The notes under the pieces were generated by a model. It saw nothing but the letters and a program-made list of their open reading frames with translations. It made no database searches and was not told the origin of the DNA. The translations under genes were made by a program, and so were the position numbers. Shown here one piece after another: positions 44,708 through 54,392 of a stretch of DNA of 64,000 bases. Position 1 is the first letter of the stretch. Each line of letters opens with the position of its first letter. Source of the DNA: Variovorax paradoxus (lineage in GTDB: Bacteria > Pseudomonadota > Gammaproteobacteria > Burkholderiales > Burkholderiaceae_C); assembly GCF_022009635.1 (NCBI RefSeq), contig NZ_CP091716.1:3425001-3489000 (forward strand), given 5' to 3'.

Positions 44708-45862
44708 TCAGTCTTTCGTGAGGTAGCCGGCAATCTCGAGGCCGTAGCCCGCGGCCATGCTCGGCATGCGACGCGGCGTGCCCAGCAGGTTCATCTTGTG
44801 CACGCCGCATTCGCGCAGGATCTGCGCGCCGATGCCGTAGCTGCGCAGGTCCATGCGGCCGCGCTCGGGGGCTTGCGCGGGGCGCGCGGTGCCGTCGAAC
44901 TGGGCCAGCAGCTCGCCGGCGGTTTCGCCGCAGTTCAGCAGCACGGCCACGCCCTTGCCTTCGTTCGCGATGTGCGAGAGGCTGGCATCCAGGCTCCACG
45001 AGTGCAGCGAGCGGTTGATTTCGAGCGCGTCGAGCACCGACAGCGGCTCGTGCACGCGCACCGACACCGTGTCTTCGGGGGCCCACTTGCCGCGCACCAG
45101 CGCCAGGTGCACGCCGCCGCTGGGCTTGTCGAGGAAGGCGTGAGCGGTGAAGGCGCCCCAGTTGGTCTGGATCTCGCGGCAGCCGACCTTTTCGACCAGC
45201 GACTCGACGCGGCTGCGGTGCTCGATCAGCGCGGCGATGGTGCCGATCTTGATGTCGTGCTCGGCCGCGAAGATCTGCAGGTCGGGCAGGCGGGCCATGG
45301 TGCCGTCTTCGTTCATCACCTCGCAGATCACCGAGGCGGGCGAGCAGCCGGCCATCGCGGCCAGGTCGCAGCCTGCTTCGGTGTGGCCGGCGCGCATGAG
45401 CACGCCGCCGTCCACCGCCTGCAGCGGGAAGATGTGGCCGGGCTGCACCAGGTCGGCGGCCACGGCGTTGGGCGCCACGGCGGCCTGCACGGTGCGCGCG
45501 CGGTCGGCGGCCGAGATGCCGGTGGTCACGCCTTCGGCGGCTTCGATGGACACGGTGAAGGCGGTCGAATGCTTGGCGCCGTTGCGCTGGACCATCGGCG
45601 GCAGCTGCAGGCGCTCGCACATTTCGCGCGAGAGCGTCAGGCAGATCAGGCCGCGCGCGTGGCGGGCCATGAAGTTGATGGCTTCGGGCGTGATGTGGTC
45701 GGCGGCGATGACGATGTCGCCCTCGTTCTCGCGGTCTTCCTCGTCCACCAGGATCACCATGCGGCCGGCGGCGAGGTCGGCCACGATGTCCTCGACAGGG
45801 GAGATCGGGGCTGGGGCGCGCGCGGCGCGGGGGGCGCCGATCGGCGTGACGGAGGCGTTCAT
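44708..45862 (-). CDS. ribBA: RibBA: DHBP synthase with a degenerate GTP cyclohydrolase II domain
   Basis: 384 residues. The N-terminal 3,4-dihydroxy-2-butanone-4-phosphate synthase domain is intact ([10 protein letters not shown] at 40-49, GHTEAGCDL at 159-167). The C-terminal RibA-like part (about 225-384) keeps the fold pattern, VRVH at 268-271, but the zinc ligands of GTP cyclohydrolase II (HSECLTGD...RCDCG in active enzymes) are absent; the segment reads [18 protein letters not shown] without cysteines. It is therefore probably active only as RibB, and a separate ribA must exist elsewhere. Overlaps ribE by ATGA. Confidence 0.92.
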   Translation of the reverse strand: MNASVTPIGAPRAARAPAPISPVEDIVADLAAGRMVILVDEEDRENEGDIVIAADHITPEAINFMARHARGLICLTLSREMCERLQLPPMVQRNGAKHSTAFTVSIEAAEGVTTGISAADRARTVQAAVAPNAVAADLVQPGHIFPLQAVDGGVLMRAGHTEAGCDLAAMAGCSPASVICEVMNEDGTMARLPDLQIFAAEHDIKIGTIAALIEHRSRVESLVEKVGCREIQTNWGAFTAHAFLDKPSGGVHLALVRGKWAPEDTVSVRVHEPLSVLDALEINRSLHSWSLDASLSHIANEGKGVAVLLNCGETAGELLAQFDGTARPAQAPERGRMDLRSYGIGAQILRECGVHKMNLLGTPRRMPSMAAGYGLEIAGYLTKD

Positions 45863-46524
45863 TCGGCTGTGTCCTTGGAATACGTGGAAGACGGGGGCAC
45901 CAGCACGCCGGCCTGGAGCATGCGCTCCACATAGCGCGCCACGGTGTCGATTTCTAGGTTGACCTTCGAGCCGGCCTTCAGGCCGCCGAGGGAGGTGTTG
46001 TCGACGGTGTGCGGGATCAGGTTGATGCTGATCTCGGCGCCGCCTTCGATGTCGGCCACCTTGTTGACGGTAAGGCTCACGCCGTTGACGGTGATCGAGC
46101 CCTTGTAGGCCAGGAAGCGGGCAAGCGCGGGCGGCGCGAACACGCGCAGCTCCCAGCTTTCGCCGACCGGCTCGAAGAAGCTCACGCTGCCGATGCCGTC
46201 CACATGGCCCGATACGATGTGGCCGCCGAGGCGGTCGCTGGCGCGCAAGGCCTTCTCGAGGTTGATGCGGCCGCCTTCGTCGGTCAAGCCGGCCGTCTTG
46301 TCGAGCGACTCGGCCGAGATGTCGATGGTGAATTGCCGTTGTTCGGGGACGAGGGTGGTGACGGTCATGCAAGCGCCGTTGAGCGCGATGCTGTCGCCCA
46401 GCCCGACGTCGTCGAGGTAGCCGTCGGGCGCCTCGATGCTGAGTCTTTTGCCGTAAGAGGAGGAGGTGCCGAGGTCGTGGATGGCGGCGATGCGCCCCAC
46501 GCCGGTGATGATTCCGGTGAACAT
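45859..46524 (-). CDS. ribE: Riboflavin synthase alpha chain
   Basis: 221 residues, made of two lumazine-protein repeats: the first starts MFTGIITGVGRI and contains DSIALNGACMTVTTL, the second contains GHIVSGHVDGIGSV, KGSITVNGVSLTVNKV and the linker SINLIPHTVDNTSLGG. It dismutates two ribityllumazines into riboflavin. The start at 46524 is 43 bp downstream of the ribD stop, and its stop overlaps the ribBA start. Confidence 0.96.
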   Translation of the reverse strand: MFTGIITGVGRIAAIHDLGTSSSYGKRLSIEAPDGYLDDVGLGDSIALNGACMTVTTLVPEQRQFTIDISAESLDKTAGLTDEGGRINLEKALRASDRLGGHIVSGHVDGIGSVSFFEPVGESWELRVFAPPALARFLAYKGSITVNGVSLTVNKVADIEGGAEISINLIPHTVDNTSLGGLKAGSKVNLEIDTVARYVERMLQAGVLVPPSSTYSKDTAE

Positions 46525-46566
46525 CCACGCATTTTCGCAGAGAACGAGGGGGCTTCGGGGTAAACG

Positions 46567-47688
46567 CTAGAAGGCGTCCCTTCCGGCGACCCGGGCCACG
46601 ATGCGCAAATCGGGGCCGAGCATGTCGACGGACTTGAATTCGAGGGGCAGGGCGCCGGTCAGCGAGGTCAGCGGACCGTCCGCGTGCAGGTGGCTCGCGA
46701 TGTCGAGACCGCTGCCGATCAGCTTGGGCGCCAGGTAGACCAGCAATTCGTCGACGCAGCCTTCGCGCAGCAGCGAGCCGTTGAGCTTGTGGCCCGATTC
46801 GACGTGCAGCTCGTTCACGCCGCGCGCCGCCAGGTCTTTCAGCATGGCGCCGAGGTCGACCTTGCCATTGGCATCGGGCAGGCAGGTGACGGTGGCGCCT
46901 CGTGCTTCGAGCGCCTTGGCTTTCTCCTCGTCGCGGTGGGCCGCGTAGATCCAGACGGCGCGGCCTTCGATGAAGATGTGGGCGTCGGGCGGCGTTTGCA
47001 GCCGGCTGTCGACGACGACCAGGTGCGGCTGGCGCGGGGTCTGGACCAGGCGCACGTCCAGGCGCGGGTTGTCCTCGAGCACGGTTCCGACACCGGTCAG
47101 CACCGCGCTGGCGCGGGCTCGCCATGCATGGCCGTCGGTGCGCGCGGCTTGCGAGGTGATCCATTGGCTCACGCCGTTCTCCAGGCCGGTCTTGCCGTCG
47201 AGCGACGCGGCCACTTTCATCCGCACCCAGGGCGTCTTTCGGACCATGCGGCTCAGGAAACCGATGTTGAGTTCACGGGCTTCCTGCGCGCCTGGCCCGA
47301 CTTCGACTTCGATGCCCGCGGCACGCAGCCGCTCGAAGCCTTGGCCGGCGACCAGCGGGTTGGGGTCGGTGAGGGCCGCGACGACGCGGCTTACGCCGGC
47401 TGCGATCAGCGCGTCGCAGCAGGGGCCGGTGCGGCCGTGATGAGCGCAAGGCTCGAGCGTGACCCAGGCGGTTGCGCCAACGACGGAATTACCCCGCGCA
47501 GCAGCGTCGCGCAGCGCCATGACCTCGGCGTGCGGGCCGCCGACCTGCTGGGTGTGGCCCTGGCCGATCACTGTGCCGTTCGTGGCGACCAAAACGCAGC
47601 CGACGCGCGGATTCGGATCGGTCTCCGGGCCGGCTTGGCGTGCGAGATTCAGCGCCTGGGTCATGAAATTCGCGGTTTGATTTGTCAT
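46567..47688 (-). CDS. ribD: Bifunctional riboflavin deaminase-reductase RibD
   Basis: 373 residues. The N-terminal deaminase has the zinc motifs GPHAEVMAL and LEPCAHHGRTGPC. The C-terminal NADPH reductase begins near 150 (VRMKVAASLDGKTGLENGVSQWIT) and includes LVVVDSRLQTP and LHVESGHKLNGSLL. First gene of the ten-gene rib-nusB-tol chain, so its promoter in 47689-47887 probably drives the whole set. No FMN riboswitch motif is visible upstream. Confidence 0.96.
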   Translation of the reverse strand: MTNQTANFMTQALNLARQAGPETDPNPRVGCVLVATNGTVIGQGHTQQVGGPHAEVMALRDAAARGNSVVGATAWVTLEPCAHHGRTGPCCDALIAAGVSRVVAALTDPNPLVAGQGFERLRAAGIEVEVGPGAQEARELNIGFLSRMVRKTPWVRMKVAASLDGKTGLENGVSQWITSQAARTDGHAWRARASAVLTGVGTVLEDNPRLDVRLVQTPRQPHLVVVDSRLQTPPDAHIFIEGRAVWIYAAHRDEEKAKALEARGATVTCLPDANGKVDLGAMLKDLAARGVNELHVESGHKLNGSLLREGCVDELLVYLAPKLIGSGLDIASHLHADGPLTSLTGALPLEFKSVDMLGPDLRIVARVAGRDAF

Positions 47689-47887
47689 CTATTTATTAAT
47701 TTAAATCGGCTGCAAATATTAATTTTTCGGCGCAATTGAAAACAATGACCGTTGATCCATTTATTTCGACCTTTTGTCGTGGGGTTTTTCCATTGCGCTG
47801 GAATTGAAAAATAGAATTTCCGGATATTGAAACGAGGGGAGAAGGGTTTGCCGGAGCACAGTGGTGCGAAGCGGCCGACCGTACAAC
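47689..47887. promoter_or_regulatory. AT-rich divergent promoter region between ribD and the pilin operon
   Basis: This 199-bp gap is strikingly AT-rich for the window. For the plus strand TAGAAT at 47812-47817 fits a -10 box 76 bp before the first pilin ATG, without a good -35. For ribD (minus strand) TAATAT and TTGTTT lie at about 18-bp spacing upstream of the start. There is no FMN riboswitch. Confidence 0.4.
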
Positions 47888-48415
47888 ATGAACAAGGGAT
47901 TCTGCGCGTCCGCGCGCGCTTACCTGCGCCACGCGGGCAGGCGGCGGGGCTTCACGCTCGTCGAAATGATGGTCGTCGTCGCGCTGATGACCATACTGCT
48001 GGCCATCGCGCTGCCCAGCTTCAGCGGCCTGATCGAAAAGTACCGCGTCGAAGGCATGGCCTCGGCCCTGACGGCGAGCGTGAGCCACGCGCGTTCGGAA
48101 GCGGCCCGACGCGGAAAGACCGTGACCATCCAGGCGCGCGCCGGCTGCTCGGGCAGGGACTGGAGCTGCGGCTGGGACACCCTGGTCGTCAGCGGCGACG
48201 CCACCGAAACCCTCAGGCGCCAAGACCCCGACAAACGGGTCGCGGTCGAGAGGCGCGGCGCATCCGGCGCCATGTCGTTCGACGCCATGGGCTCGTCCGA
48301 CTTCGCCAGGTTCAGTTTCTATCCAGTGGGAAACGCCGATTCATCCAATGCCGCCACAGTGTGCATTTCGCTTGGCGGGCGTCTTCGGAGGGCGAAGGGA
48401 GACAACGAATGCTGA
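47888..48415 (+). CDS. fimT: Type IV minor pilin, FimT/FimU type
   Basis: 175 residues. The prepilin signature GRRRG-FTLVEMM gives cleavage at Gly21/Phe22 with Glu26 at position +5, followed by a hydrophobic helix (VVVALMTILLAIALPSF) and a GspH-like domain with Cys residues (AGCSGRDWSCGWD, ATVCISLGG). Minor pilins prime pilus assembly. An alternative GTG at 47864 has GGAG at 47853-47856 and would make a longer leader; the ATG lacks a Shine-Dalgarno. First gene of the operon matching fimU-pilVWXY1E of Pseudomonas; fimT or fimU cannot be told apart here. Confidence 0.85.
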   Translation: MNKGFCASARAYLRHAGRRRGFTLVEMMVVVALMTILLAIALPSFSGLIEKYRVEGMASALTASVSHARSEAARRGKTVTIQARAGCSGRDWSCGWDTLVVSGDATETLRRQDPDKRVAVERRGASGAMSFDAMGSSDFARFSFYPVGNADSSNAATVCISLGGRLRRAKGDNEC

Positions 48416-48966
48416 GCCTTTCTGTTTCTATTCGCAGGCGGCCTTTGCAGCGCAGGGGGCAGGCGGGCTTCTCGATGATCGAAGCCTTGGTGGCGGTTCT
48501 CGTGCTCTCGTTCGGGTTGATGGCGCTGGCCGGCTTCCAATTGCGCGTGCTCGCGGACAGCGCTGGCGCCAGCAAGAAGAACATCGCGGTGCAACTGGCT
48601 GGCGACATGGCCGATCGCATCCGGAGCAACCTCGTCACGGGCCCGGTTGCAGGCAATCCCTACGTGTCCGACTGGTCGTTGGCCGGCGCAGATGCCCCCA
48701 AGCCTTCATGCGCGGAGGCCGACGCCGCTTGCAGCGCCTCCGAACTCGCGGCCTACGATGTGTGGAGCTGGAAGCGAACGGTGGCGGCCGCGCTGCCGGG
48801 CGGGGTGGCCGACATACAAAGCAAGGCAACAGCAGGCGGCCTGCTGTTCGTGCACATCGCGTGGAACGAGTCCGCCGTCGCCAATCCGATCCCGCCAGAA
48901 TCGAGCTGGAACTGTCCGGCCGACAAGGCCTGCATGGAAGTCACCGTCGCGGTACCGCAGCCATGA
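48409..48966 (+). CDS. pilV: Type IV minor pilin PilV
   Basis: 185 residues. Prepilin leader ends GQAG-FSMIEALVAVLVLSFGLMALAGFQ (cleavage Gly20/Phe21, Glu25). The C-terminal half has Cys residues and a DVWSWKRTVAAALPGGVA segment as in PilV. Shine-Dalgarno GGGAG lies before the ATG, which overlaps the end of the upstream gene by 7 bp. It forms part of the tip complex with PilW, PilX and PilY1. Confidence 0.93.
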   Translation: MLSLSVSIRRRPLQRRGQAGFSMIEALVAVLVLSFGLMALAGFQLRVLADSAGASKKNIAVQLAGDMADRIRSNLVTGPVAGNPYVSDWSLAGADAPKPSCAEADAACSASELAAYDVWSWKRTVAAALPGGVADIQSKATAGGLLFVHIAWNESAVANPIPPESSWNCPADKACMEVTVAVPQP

Positions 48967-49778
48967 ACAGAAAGGCACTCGCACCCGGCTTTCGGCAGTT
49001 CGGCTTCACGTTGGTCGAGTTTCTCGTCGCGCTGATCATCGGCATGCTGGTGGTGCTGGCCGCCGTGGCCAGCATGCTCGGCACGCGCACCACGGCCATG
49101 ACGGGCGACGACGTCAACGCGCTAAACCAGTCATCGGCATTGGCGTTCAGGGTGCTGGGCCAGCAGATCCGGCAGGCCGGCTATATCCCCATTGACGCCA
49201 CCGAGCCGCTCTACTACTTCAACGTCAACGCGGACAAGAGCACCAATCTTGAGAGCGAGCGTGCCTTCTTCGCCATCAAGGGGGAAGAGGCGAAGGGCCG
49301 CGAGGTGAACGACAAGCTGAAGATTGGCTATGCACCAAGTCCCGATTACTTCAAGGACTGCCTGGGCCAGGGCGTGGCAACCAACGTGTACAACCCGCAC
49401 GATCCCACTGCCTCAGGCAACCTGCGAGTGATCACCAGCGAGTTTTCGGTCTCGGGCGGCGTCCTGAGGTGCAAGGGCAGCGGCAACCCCGTGGCACAGC
49501 CGATAGTCGACGGCGTGGAGCACTTCGACGTCATGTACGGCATCGGTGCCGAGGCCGGAAGCGAGCGGGTAGTGCGCTACGTGACTGCTGCCGACGTCGC
49601 AGACTTCAACCTGGTTCGTACGGTGCGGGTCTGCCTGCAACTCGCGGGCAGCACCAGGAACAACCCGGGCGGCAGCTACACCGACTGCGACGGCACGTCG
49701 AAGACCACCAGCGACGGCAAGCTGCGACGCGTCTACACGGCGGTGTTCGCGCTGCGCAACAACCTGGGGGCGCTATGA
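48963..49778 (+). CDS. pilW: Type IV minor pilin PilW
   Basis: 271 residues. Leader RQFG-FTLVEFLVALIIGMLVVLAAVASM (cleavage Gly14/Phe15, Glu19). The globular part contains the PilW features GDDVNALNQSSALAFRVLGQQIRQAGY and several cysteines (KDCLGQ, VLRCKG, RVCLQL, YTDCDG). Overlaps pilV by ATGA, so coupled translation is likely. Confidence 0.93.
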   Translation: MNRKALAPGFRQFGFTLVEFLVALIIGMLVVLAAVASMLGTRTTAMTGDDVNALNQSSALAFRVLGQQIRQAGYIPIDATEPLYYFNVNADKSTNLESERAFFAIKGEEAKGREVNDKLKIGYAPSPDYFKDCLGQGVATNVYNPHDPTASGNLRVITSEFSVSGGVLRCKGSGNPVAQPIVDGVEHFDVMYGIGAEAGSERVVRYVTAADVADFNLVRTVRVCLQLAGSTRNNPGGSYTDCDGTSKTTSDGKLRRVYTAVFALRNNLGAL

Positions 49779-50458
49779 CGCACTCTTCCTGCCTTCGCGC
49801 ACCTAGGGCACAGCGCGGATTCTCGCTTTTCATCGTGCTGATCATGCTGCTGCTCTCGGCCTTGCTGGCGGTGGGCGGCGCGCGGATGGCCCAATTGCTC
49901 GAGTCCGTGGCGGGCAACCAGCGCGAGCATCAGCGCGCCTTCGAGGCCGCCGAAGCTGCGTTGCTGGATGCGGAGCGCGACATCCGGCAACTGGCCTTCG
50001 CCAGCGCGAGCAAGACCTACGTTGCGTGTTCGGCACTCGCGACGTCGCGTTGCCGCAAGGCTGAAGATGGCCGCGTCTTCCCCGATCGCGACACGGGCTG
50101 GGTGACCGCCTATGTGAACGATGGCGCCAACAGCTGCGATCGCGGCATCTGCTACTTCTCCGCGACCGATTCGGTGGCGGCTGCATCCGGCAGCGAGGCC
50201 TATCGGTTCTGGATCAGCGATACATACGTGAGCAAGCACGCCTCGTATGGGCAGTTCACCGGAGCTCCCGACGCTGGCAATCCGGCGCTGCGGGGGGCCA
50301 AGTACTGGATCGAAGTCATCGACCGCAAGAACAGCAAGTACCCGTTGTATCGGATCACCGCCGTCGCCACGGGCGCTCGAAGCCCCGGCACAGCGGGCGG
50401 CACGCGGGTCGAACTGCAGATGGCTTTCGATCCTGATCCGGTCACCAAGGTGAATTGA
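49775..50458 (+). CDS. pilX: Type IV minor pilin PilX
   Basis: 227 residues. Leader RAQRG-FSLFIVLIMLLLSALLAVGGARMA (cleavage Gly15/Phe16). The +5 position is Ile instead of Glu, as is usual in PilX and GspK-like pilins placed at the tip. The N-terminal helix contains the PilX_N-like NQREHQRAFEAAEAALLDAERD. Four cysteines are visible. Overlaps pilW by ATGA. Confidence 0.92.
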   Translation: MTHSSCLRAPRAQRGFSLFIVLIMLLLSALLAVGGARMAQLLESVAGNQREHQRAFEAAEAALLDAERDIRQLAFASASKTYVACSALATSRCRKAEDGRVFPDRDTGWVTAYVNDGANSCDRGICYFSATDSVAAASGSEAYRFWISDTYVSKHASYGQFTGAPDAGNPALRGAKYWIEVIDRKNSKYPLYRITAVATGARSPGTAGGTRVELQMAFDPDPVTKVN

Positions 50459-50478
50459 GCAAAGCGAGAGGGAGGGAT

Positions 50479-53400
50479 ATGAATATCAAAGAGTTTTCGA
50501 GAGCTGCCGTGGCCGTCAGCTTGGTGCTGGCGCAGTGCGTCGGCCATGCCGCGCAATATCCGTTGATACAGGCGCCGCGCAACACCGCGATCAGGGAGCC
50601 GGCGCCGAACGTGATCGTGTCTGTCGACAACTCGGGAAGTATGAGTTTCTCGTCCTGGGCGTCGGAAACAAGCTCGCCGCCTCCCGGAACCCCCAACCGG
50701 ATAGAAGCACTCAAGAAGGCGCTCAAAGACAACTTCTCCGCGGCCAACATTCCCAACGACCGGATCCGGCTCTCCTGGCAGGCGATGAATCTCGGCCGCG
50801 ACGAGAACAGTTGTGTCGGTTTCTTCGGCGATATCTCTGAGGGGCCTTATCAGGCCAGCAAATGCAAGTTTGGAGGCCAAAGCAATGCAAACCTGATGCG
50901 CTCGTTGGACAGCACGCATCGCGCCAACTTCATGTCCTGGGTCGATGCCTTGACCGCAAACGGCGGAACACCGCTGCATGCCATGATGACTCGGGCCGGC
51001 GAATACATGAAGACCACCGGCCAATACAGCCCGTATTCGGACGATCCGGGAGTAGAGGGGGCTACGCAGTCGAGTTGCCGGAAATCGTTCCACATCTTCA
51101 TGACGGACGGCGAGTACAACCTCTTCGGATTCAATCCGGATCCGGCGCAACTCAACATGCCGATCATCGGCAATGTGGACGGGGCGCGTCGAGTCTTGCC
51201 CGACTCCGTGGTCTATCTGCCGCGTGCGCCCTACAAGGACAACGCTGGCGCCATCAATCTTCCTTCCAATTGGAGCAAGGAGAAGAGCGGGAACAAGGAC
51301 GTCTGGAAACCCACGGCCGAATATCGGCCTACCTTGGCCGACATGTCCTTCCATTACTGGGCCAGCGACTTGCAGCCGGGCATATCGAACAATGTGAAAA
51401 AGGTGATTGCCGAAGGCGGCAACACGATGGTGGGAACCGCGATGGTTCCGGAGTACTGGAACCCCAAGAACGATCCGGCCAATTGGCAGCATCTGACGAC
51501 TTACACCATCGGTTTCGGCGCTGCGTCTTCATGGGCCGGAGCGCCCGCGATCACGGCGAGTGCGCCCCAGCCGACCTACAGTGGAGACTATGCCCGCTTG
51601 GTGGACGGTTCGATCGCGTGGGTCGACCCATTGGTGAACTCTTTGGGCTCCAGCCCCATGGGGCAAGGACTTGTTGTTTGGAACGCCGGCGCATCGGCAT
51701 CCGGCTACTGGCACGAAACCGAGTCCAACACCGCTGCCGTCCGCATGGATCTCTGGCACGCCGCCCTGAACAGCCGCGGCACTTTCACGCCGGCGTCGAA
51801 CGCGAACGCTCTCAGCGACGCCTTCAGATCCATCATCGGCCAGATCCTGCTCAACACCAGCGTCCCACTGACCTCCATTTCGGCCAGCGCCTCCAGGGTG
51901 TCGACCGGCACGGCTGTCTACAGGGCCGGCTACGACACGGCCGACTGGTCCGGCACGCTCACCGCCACCAGGTTCGGCTCCAGCGGCCAGCTGGAGAGCT
52001 CCGCCGATTGGTCCGCGCGCGACCTGCTCGACGCCCGCATGGCCGCAAGGGGCGCGCACGACAGCAACCGCAAGGTGCTCAGTTTCTCGGGCACCGCGGC
52101 GGCAACGGCGACCAGCGCCGCGACAAGGGGGAGCGGCATCCCGTTCCGATGGGCCAGCCTGAGCGATACGCAAAAGGCCGCGCTCAAGGGAAGCACCAGC
52201 AGCGATGACGCAAGCATCGCGCTCGGGCGGGCGGTGCTCGACTTCCTGCGCGGAGACCGCAGCAACGAGGGCGCGGGACTGGAGCTGCGCAAACGCGGCC
52301 ATGTGCTCGGCGACATCGTGGGTTCCAGCGTCTGGTACGCGGGAAAGCCCAACAGCGGCTTCACCAACGACGCCTATGCCAAATTCGCCTCGATCGCCCG
52401 CACGCCGATGGTCTACGTGGGCGCCAACGACGGCATGCTGCATGCCTTCAACGCGGGCACCGGGCAGGAGGCGTTCGCCTACGTGCCCGAGGGGCTCTAC
52501 GGCACGGCGGCCGCGCCAAAGCTCAAGCGGCTCAGCGAAGGCAGTTATTCGCACAGGTACTACGTCGACGGCAGCCCCTTCGTGGCTGACATTTACATGG
52601 GTGCGACCGCCACCGCCTCGACCACCGATGCCGAGAAGGTGGCCGCTTGGAAGTCTTTCCTCGTGGGCACGCTGGGGGCGGGCGGCAAAGGCTACTTCGT
52701 GCTCGACGTCACCAAGCCCCAGGACATCGACGAGACCAGGGCCCGCGAAACGGCGCTCATCGACACGACCGCGCTTTCCGACGACGACCTGGGCCACCAG
52801 TTCCAGCAACCGGCGCTCGACTCCTTCTCCCGGCGCGCGCTGCAGGTGGCCTCGCTGAAGAATGGCCGCAAGGCCGTGATCCTGGGCAACGGCTACAACA
52901 GCGCGAGCGAGAAGGCGATGCTGTGGATCCAGTATCTGGACGGCGACAAATCGATCCTCAAGATCCCCGCGCCCGTCACGCAGGTCACCGGTACCGGCAA
53001 CGGGCTGTCCGCTCCGCGGGTGGTGGACCGTGACGGCGACGGCAAGGTCGACTTTGCCTATGCGGGCGATCTGCTGGGCAACATGTGGCGATTCGACCTG
53101 AGCGACCCCGACAGCCGCAAGTGGAAAGCCACCCTGGGCTCCGCCGCCACCGCCTCGAGCCTCGACAACGTGCCGCTGTTCGCGGCCGGCGCCACGCAGC
53201 CGATCACGGCGGCGCCGGTGGTCGTCGGCCACCCGCGCGGCGGCTACATGGTCGTGTTCGGAACGGGAAGGCTGTTTGCCGTCGGTGACGACAGCAGCAC
53301 CGCCAATCAGTACCTGTACGGCATTCGGGACGGGGCCAACGGCAGTACCGGTACGGCTGTGTTGACCGACCTCGTGGCGCAGACTGTCGGCGCCTCCACC

Positions 53401-53874
53401 GTCGAGGAAGAGGGGGGCGAGTTCCGCACCGTCTCGAACAACAGCGTGAACTACAGCGGCTCTCGCGCCAAGCGGGGCTGGTACTTTCAGCTGCCGACCG
53501 CCAAGGAGCGCATCGTCTATCCGGGCGACGCCTTGAGCAGCAGCGCCGGCCTGTTCTCGAGCACCGTTCCCGGCTCCGGCAGCAACGCGCTCGATTGCAC
53601 GGCGGGCACCAACGATGACGGATGGTCGATGGTGGTCGACTTCTTCGACGGCTCCGCCCCCGACGGCATTGCCTACGGCACAGCCGCCACCACCACGACC
53701 GGCTATCTCGGTTTCCGGAACAGCTCGGGCAAGGACGACATCGTCTTCGAGCCGCAGGGGCGGGAGAAGGGCAAGGACGTGATCTGCAATGCGGCGGGCG
53801 AGTGCAAGGCGCCGATAAGGCCGGACATCGTGCGCCGCTTTGGCTGGCGAAATCTGATGTCGTCGTCGAACTGA
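50479..53874 (+). CDS. pilY1: Type IV pilus tip adhesin/assembly factor PilY1
   Basis: 1131 residues. Signal peptide about 1-25 (AAVAVSLVLAQCVGHAAQ). A von Willebrand A-like domain has the MIDAS DNSGS at 50-54 and runs to about 330. The C-terminal PilY1 beta-propeller starts around 560 (GDIVGSSVWYAGKP, TPMVYVGANDGMLHAFNAGTGQEAFAYVPEG) and carries an EF-hand-like calcium loop DRDGDGKVD at 850-858, comparable to that of Pseudomonas PilY1. GGGAGG precedes the ATG. PilY1 works at the pilus tip in adhesion, mechanosensing and control of retraction. Confidence 0.95.
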   Translation: MNIKEFSRAAVAVSLVLAQCVGHAAQYPLIQAPRNTAIREPAPNVIVSVDNSGSMSFSSWASETSSPPPGTPNRIEALKKALKDNFSAANIPNDRIRLSWQAMNLGRDENSCVGFFGDISEGPYQASKCKFGGQSNANLMRSLDSTHRANFMSWVDALTANGGTPLHAMMTRAGEYMKTTGQYSPYSDDPGVEGATQSSCRKSFHIFMTDGEYNLFGFNPDPAQLNMPIIGNVDGARRVLPDSVVYLPRAPYKDNAGAINLPSNWSKEKSGNKDVWKPTAEYRPTLADMSFHYWASDLQPGISNNVKKVIAEGGNTMVGTAMVPEYWNPKNDPANWQHLTTYTIGFGAASSWAGAPAITASAPQPTYSGDYARLVDGSIAWVDPLVNSLGSSPMGQGLVVWNAGASASGYWHETESNTAAVRMDLWHAALNSRGTFTPASNANALSDAFRSIIGQILLNTSVPLTSISASASRVSTGTAVYRAGYDTADWSGTLTATRFGSSGQLESSADWSARDLLDARMAARGAHDSNRKVLSFSGTAAATATSAATRGSGIPFRWASLSDTQKAALKGSTSSDDASIALGRAVLDFLRGDRSNEGAGLELRKRGHVLGDIVGSSVWYAGKPNSGFTNDAYAKFASIARTPMVYVGANDGMLHAFNAGTGQEAFAYVPEGLYGTAAAPKLKRLSEGSYSHRYYVDGSPFVADIYMGATATASTTDAEKVAAWKSFLVGTLGAGGKGYFVLDVTKPQDIDETRARETALIDTTALSDDDLGHQFQQPALDSFSRRALQVASLKNGRKAVILGNGYNSASEKAMLWIQYLDGDKSILKIPAPVTQVTGTGNGLSAPRVVDRDGDGKVDFAYAGDLLGNMWRFDLSDPDSRKWKATLGSAATASSLDNVPLFAAGATQPITAAPVVVGHPRGGYMVVFGTGRLFAVGDDSSTANQYLYGIRDGANGSTGTAVLTDLVAQTVGASTVEEEGGEFRTVSNNSVNYSGSRAKRGWYFQLPTAKERIVYPGDALSSSAGLFSSTVPGSGSNALDCTAGTNDDGWSMVVDFFDGSAPDGIAYGTAATTTTGYLGFRNSSGKDDIVFEPQGREKGKDVICNAAGECKAPIRPDIVRRFGWRNLMSSSN

Positions 53875-53894
53875 TGGCGCAGCGGAGGCAAACC

Positions 53895-54356
53895 ATGAAC
53901 AGATATTTCAAAGCGCTGCGCCGCAAGCAAGCTCGCTCGCGTGGCTTCACGTTGATCGAACTCATGATCGTGACCGCGGTGATCGCCATCCTGGCCGCCA
54001 TCGCCTATCCCAGCTATACGCGCTACGTGCTGCGAGCCAAGCGAGCCGATGCCAAGCAGCAACTGCTGCAGGCGGCGCAGTGGACCGAGCGTTACATGAC
54101 CGCCAACGGGAGCTACCCCCCGAGGACCGTCGCGCTGCCGTCCGGGCTGAGCCAGGCGCCGCAGTCCGGTACGGCGAGCTATTCCATCAGCTATGTCGCG
54201 AGAAACGAGATCACCTACACCTTGCAGGCTGTTCCCACGGGGGCTTCGCGCAACGACGAATGCGGAACGCTCACGGTCAACCACCAGGGCGTCAAGCTGG
54301 CTGGCGGCAGCACGAACGCATCGAGCGCGCTGGTGCAGCTTTGCTGGAATCGTTGA
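53895..54356 (+). CDS. pilE: Type IV minor pilin PilE
   Basis: 153 residues. Leader RSRG-FTLIELMIVTAVIAILAAIAYPSY (cleavage Gly17/Phe18, Glu22). PilE-type C-terminal features are DECGTLTVNHQGVKL and LVQLCWNR with the disulfide-forming cysteine pair. GCGGAGG lies upstream of the ATG. Last gene of the operon. It ends 36 bp before the convergent nrdR stop; no terminator is evident there. Confidence 0.92.
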   Translation: MNRYFKALRRKQARSRGFTLIELMIVTAVIAILAAIAYPSYTRYVLRAKRADAKQQLLQAAQWTERYMTANGSYPPRTVALPSGLSQAPQSGTASYSISYVARNEITYTLQAVPTGASRNDECGTLTVNHQGVKLAGGSTNASSALVQLCWNR

Positions 54357-54392
54357 AATGCCGTTTGAAAAGCCGGCGGCGACCGACGGGGC

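Noticed and set aside
47689..47887. FMN riboswitch upstream of ribD
   Set aside because: The conserved AGGG...CCGGCGGT-type core is absent from this AT-rich leader and from the spacers inside the rib genes.
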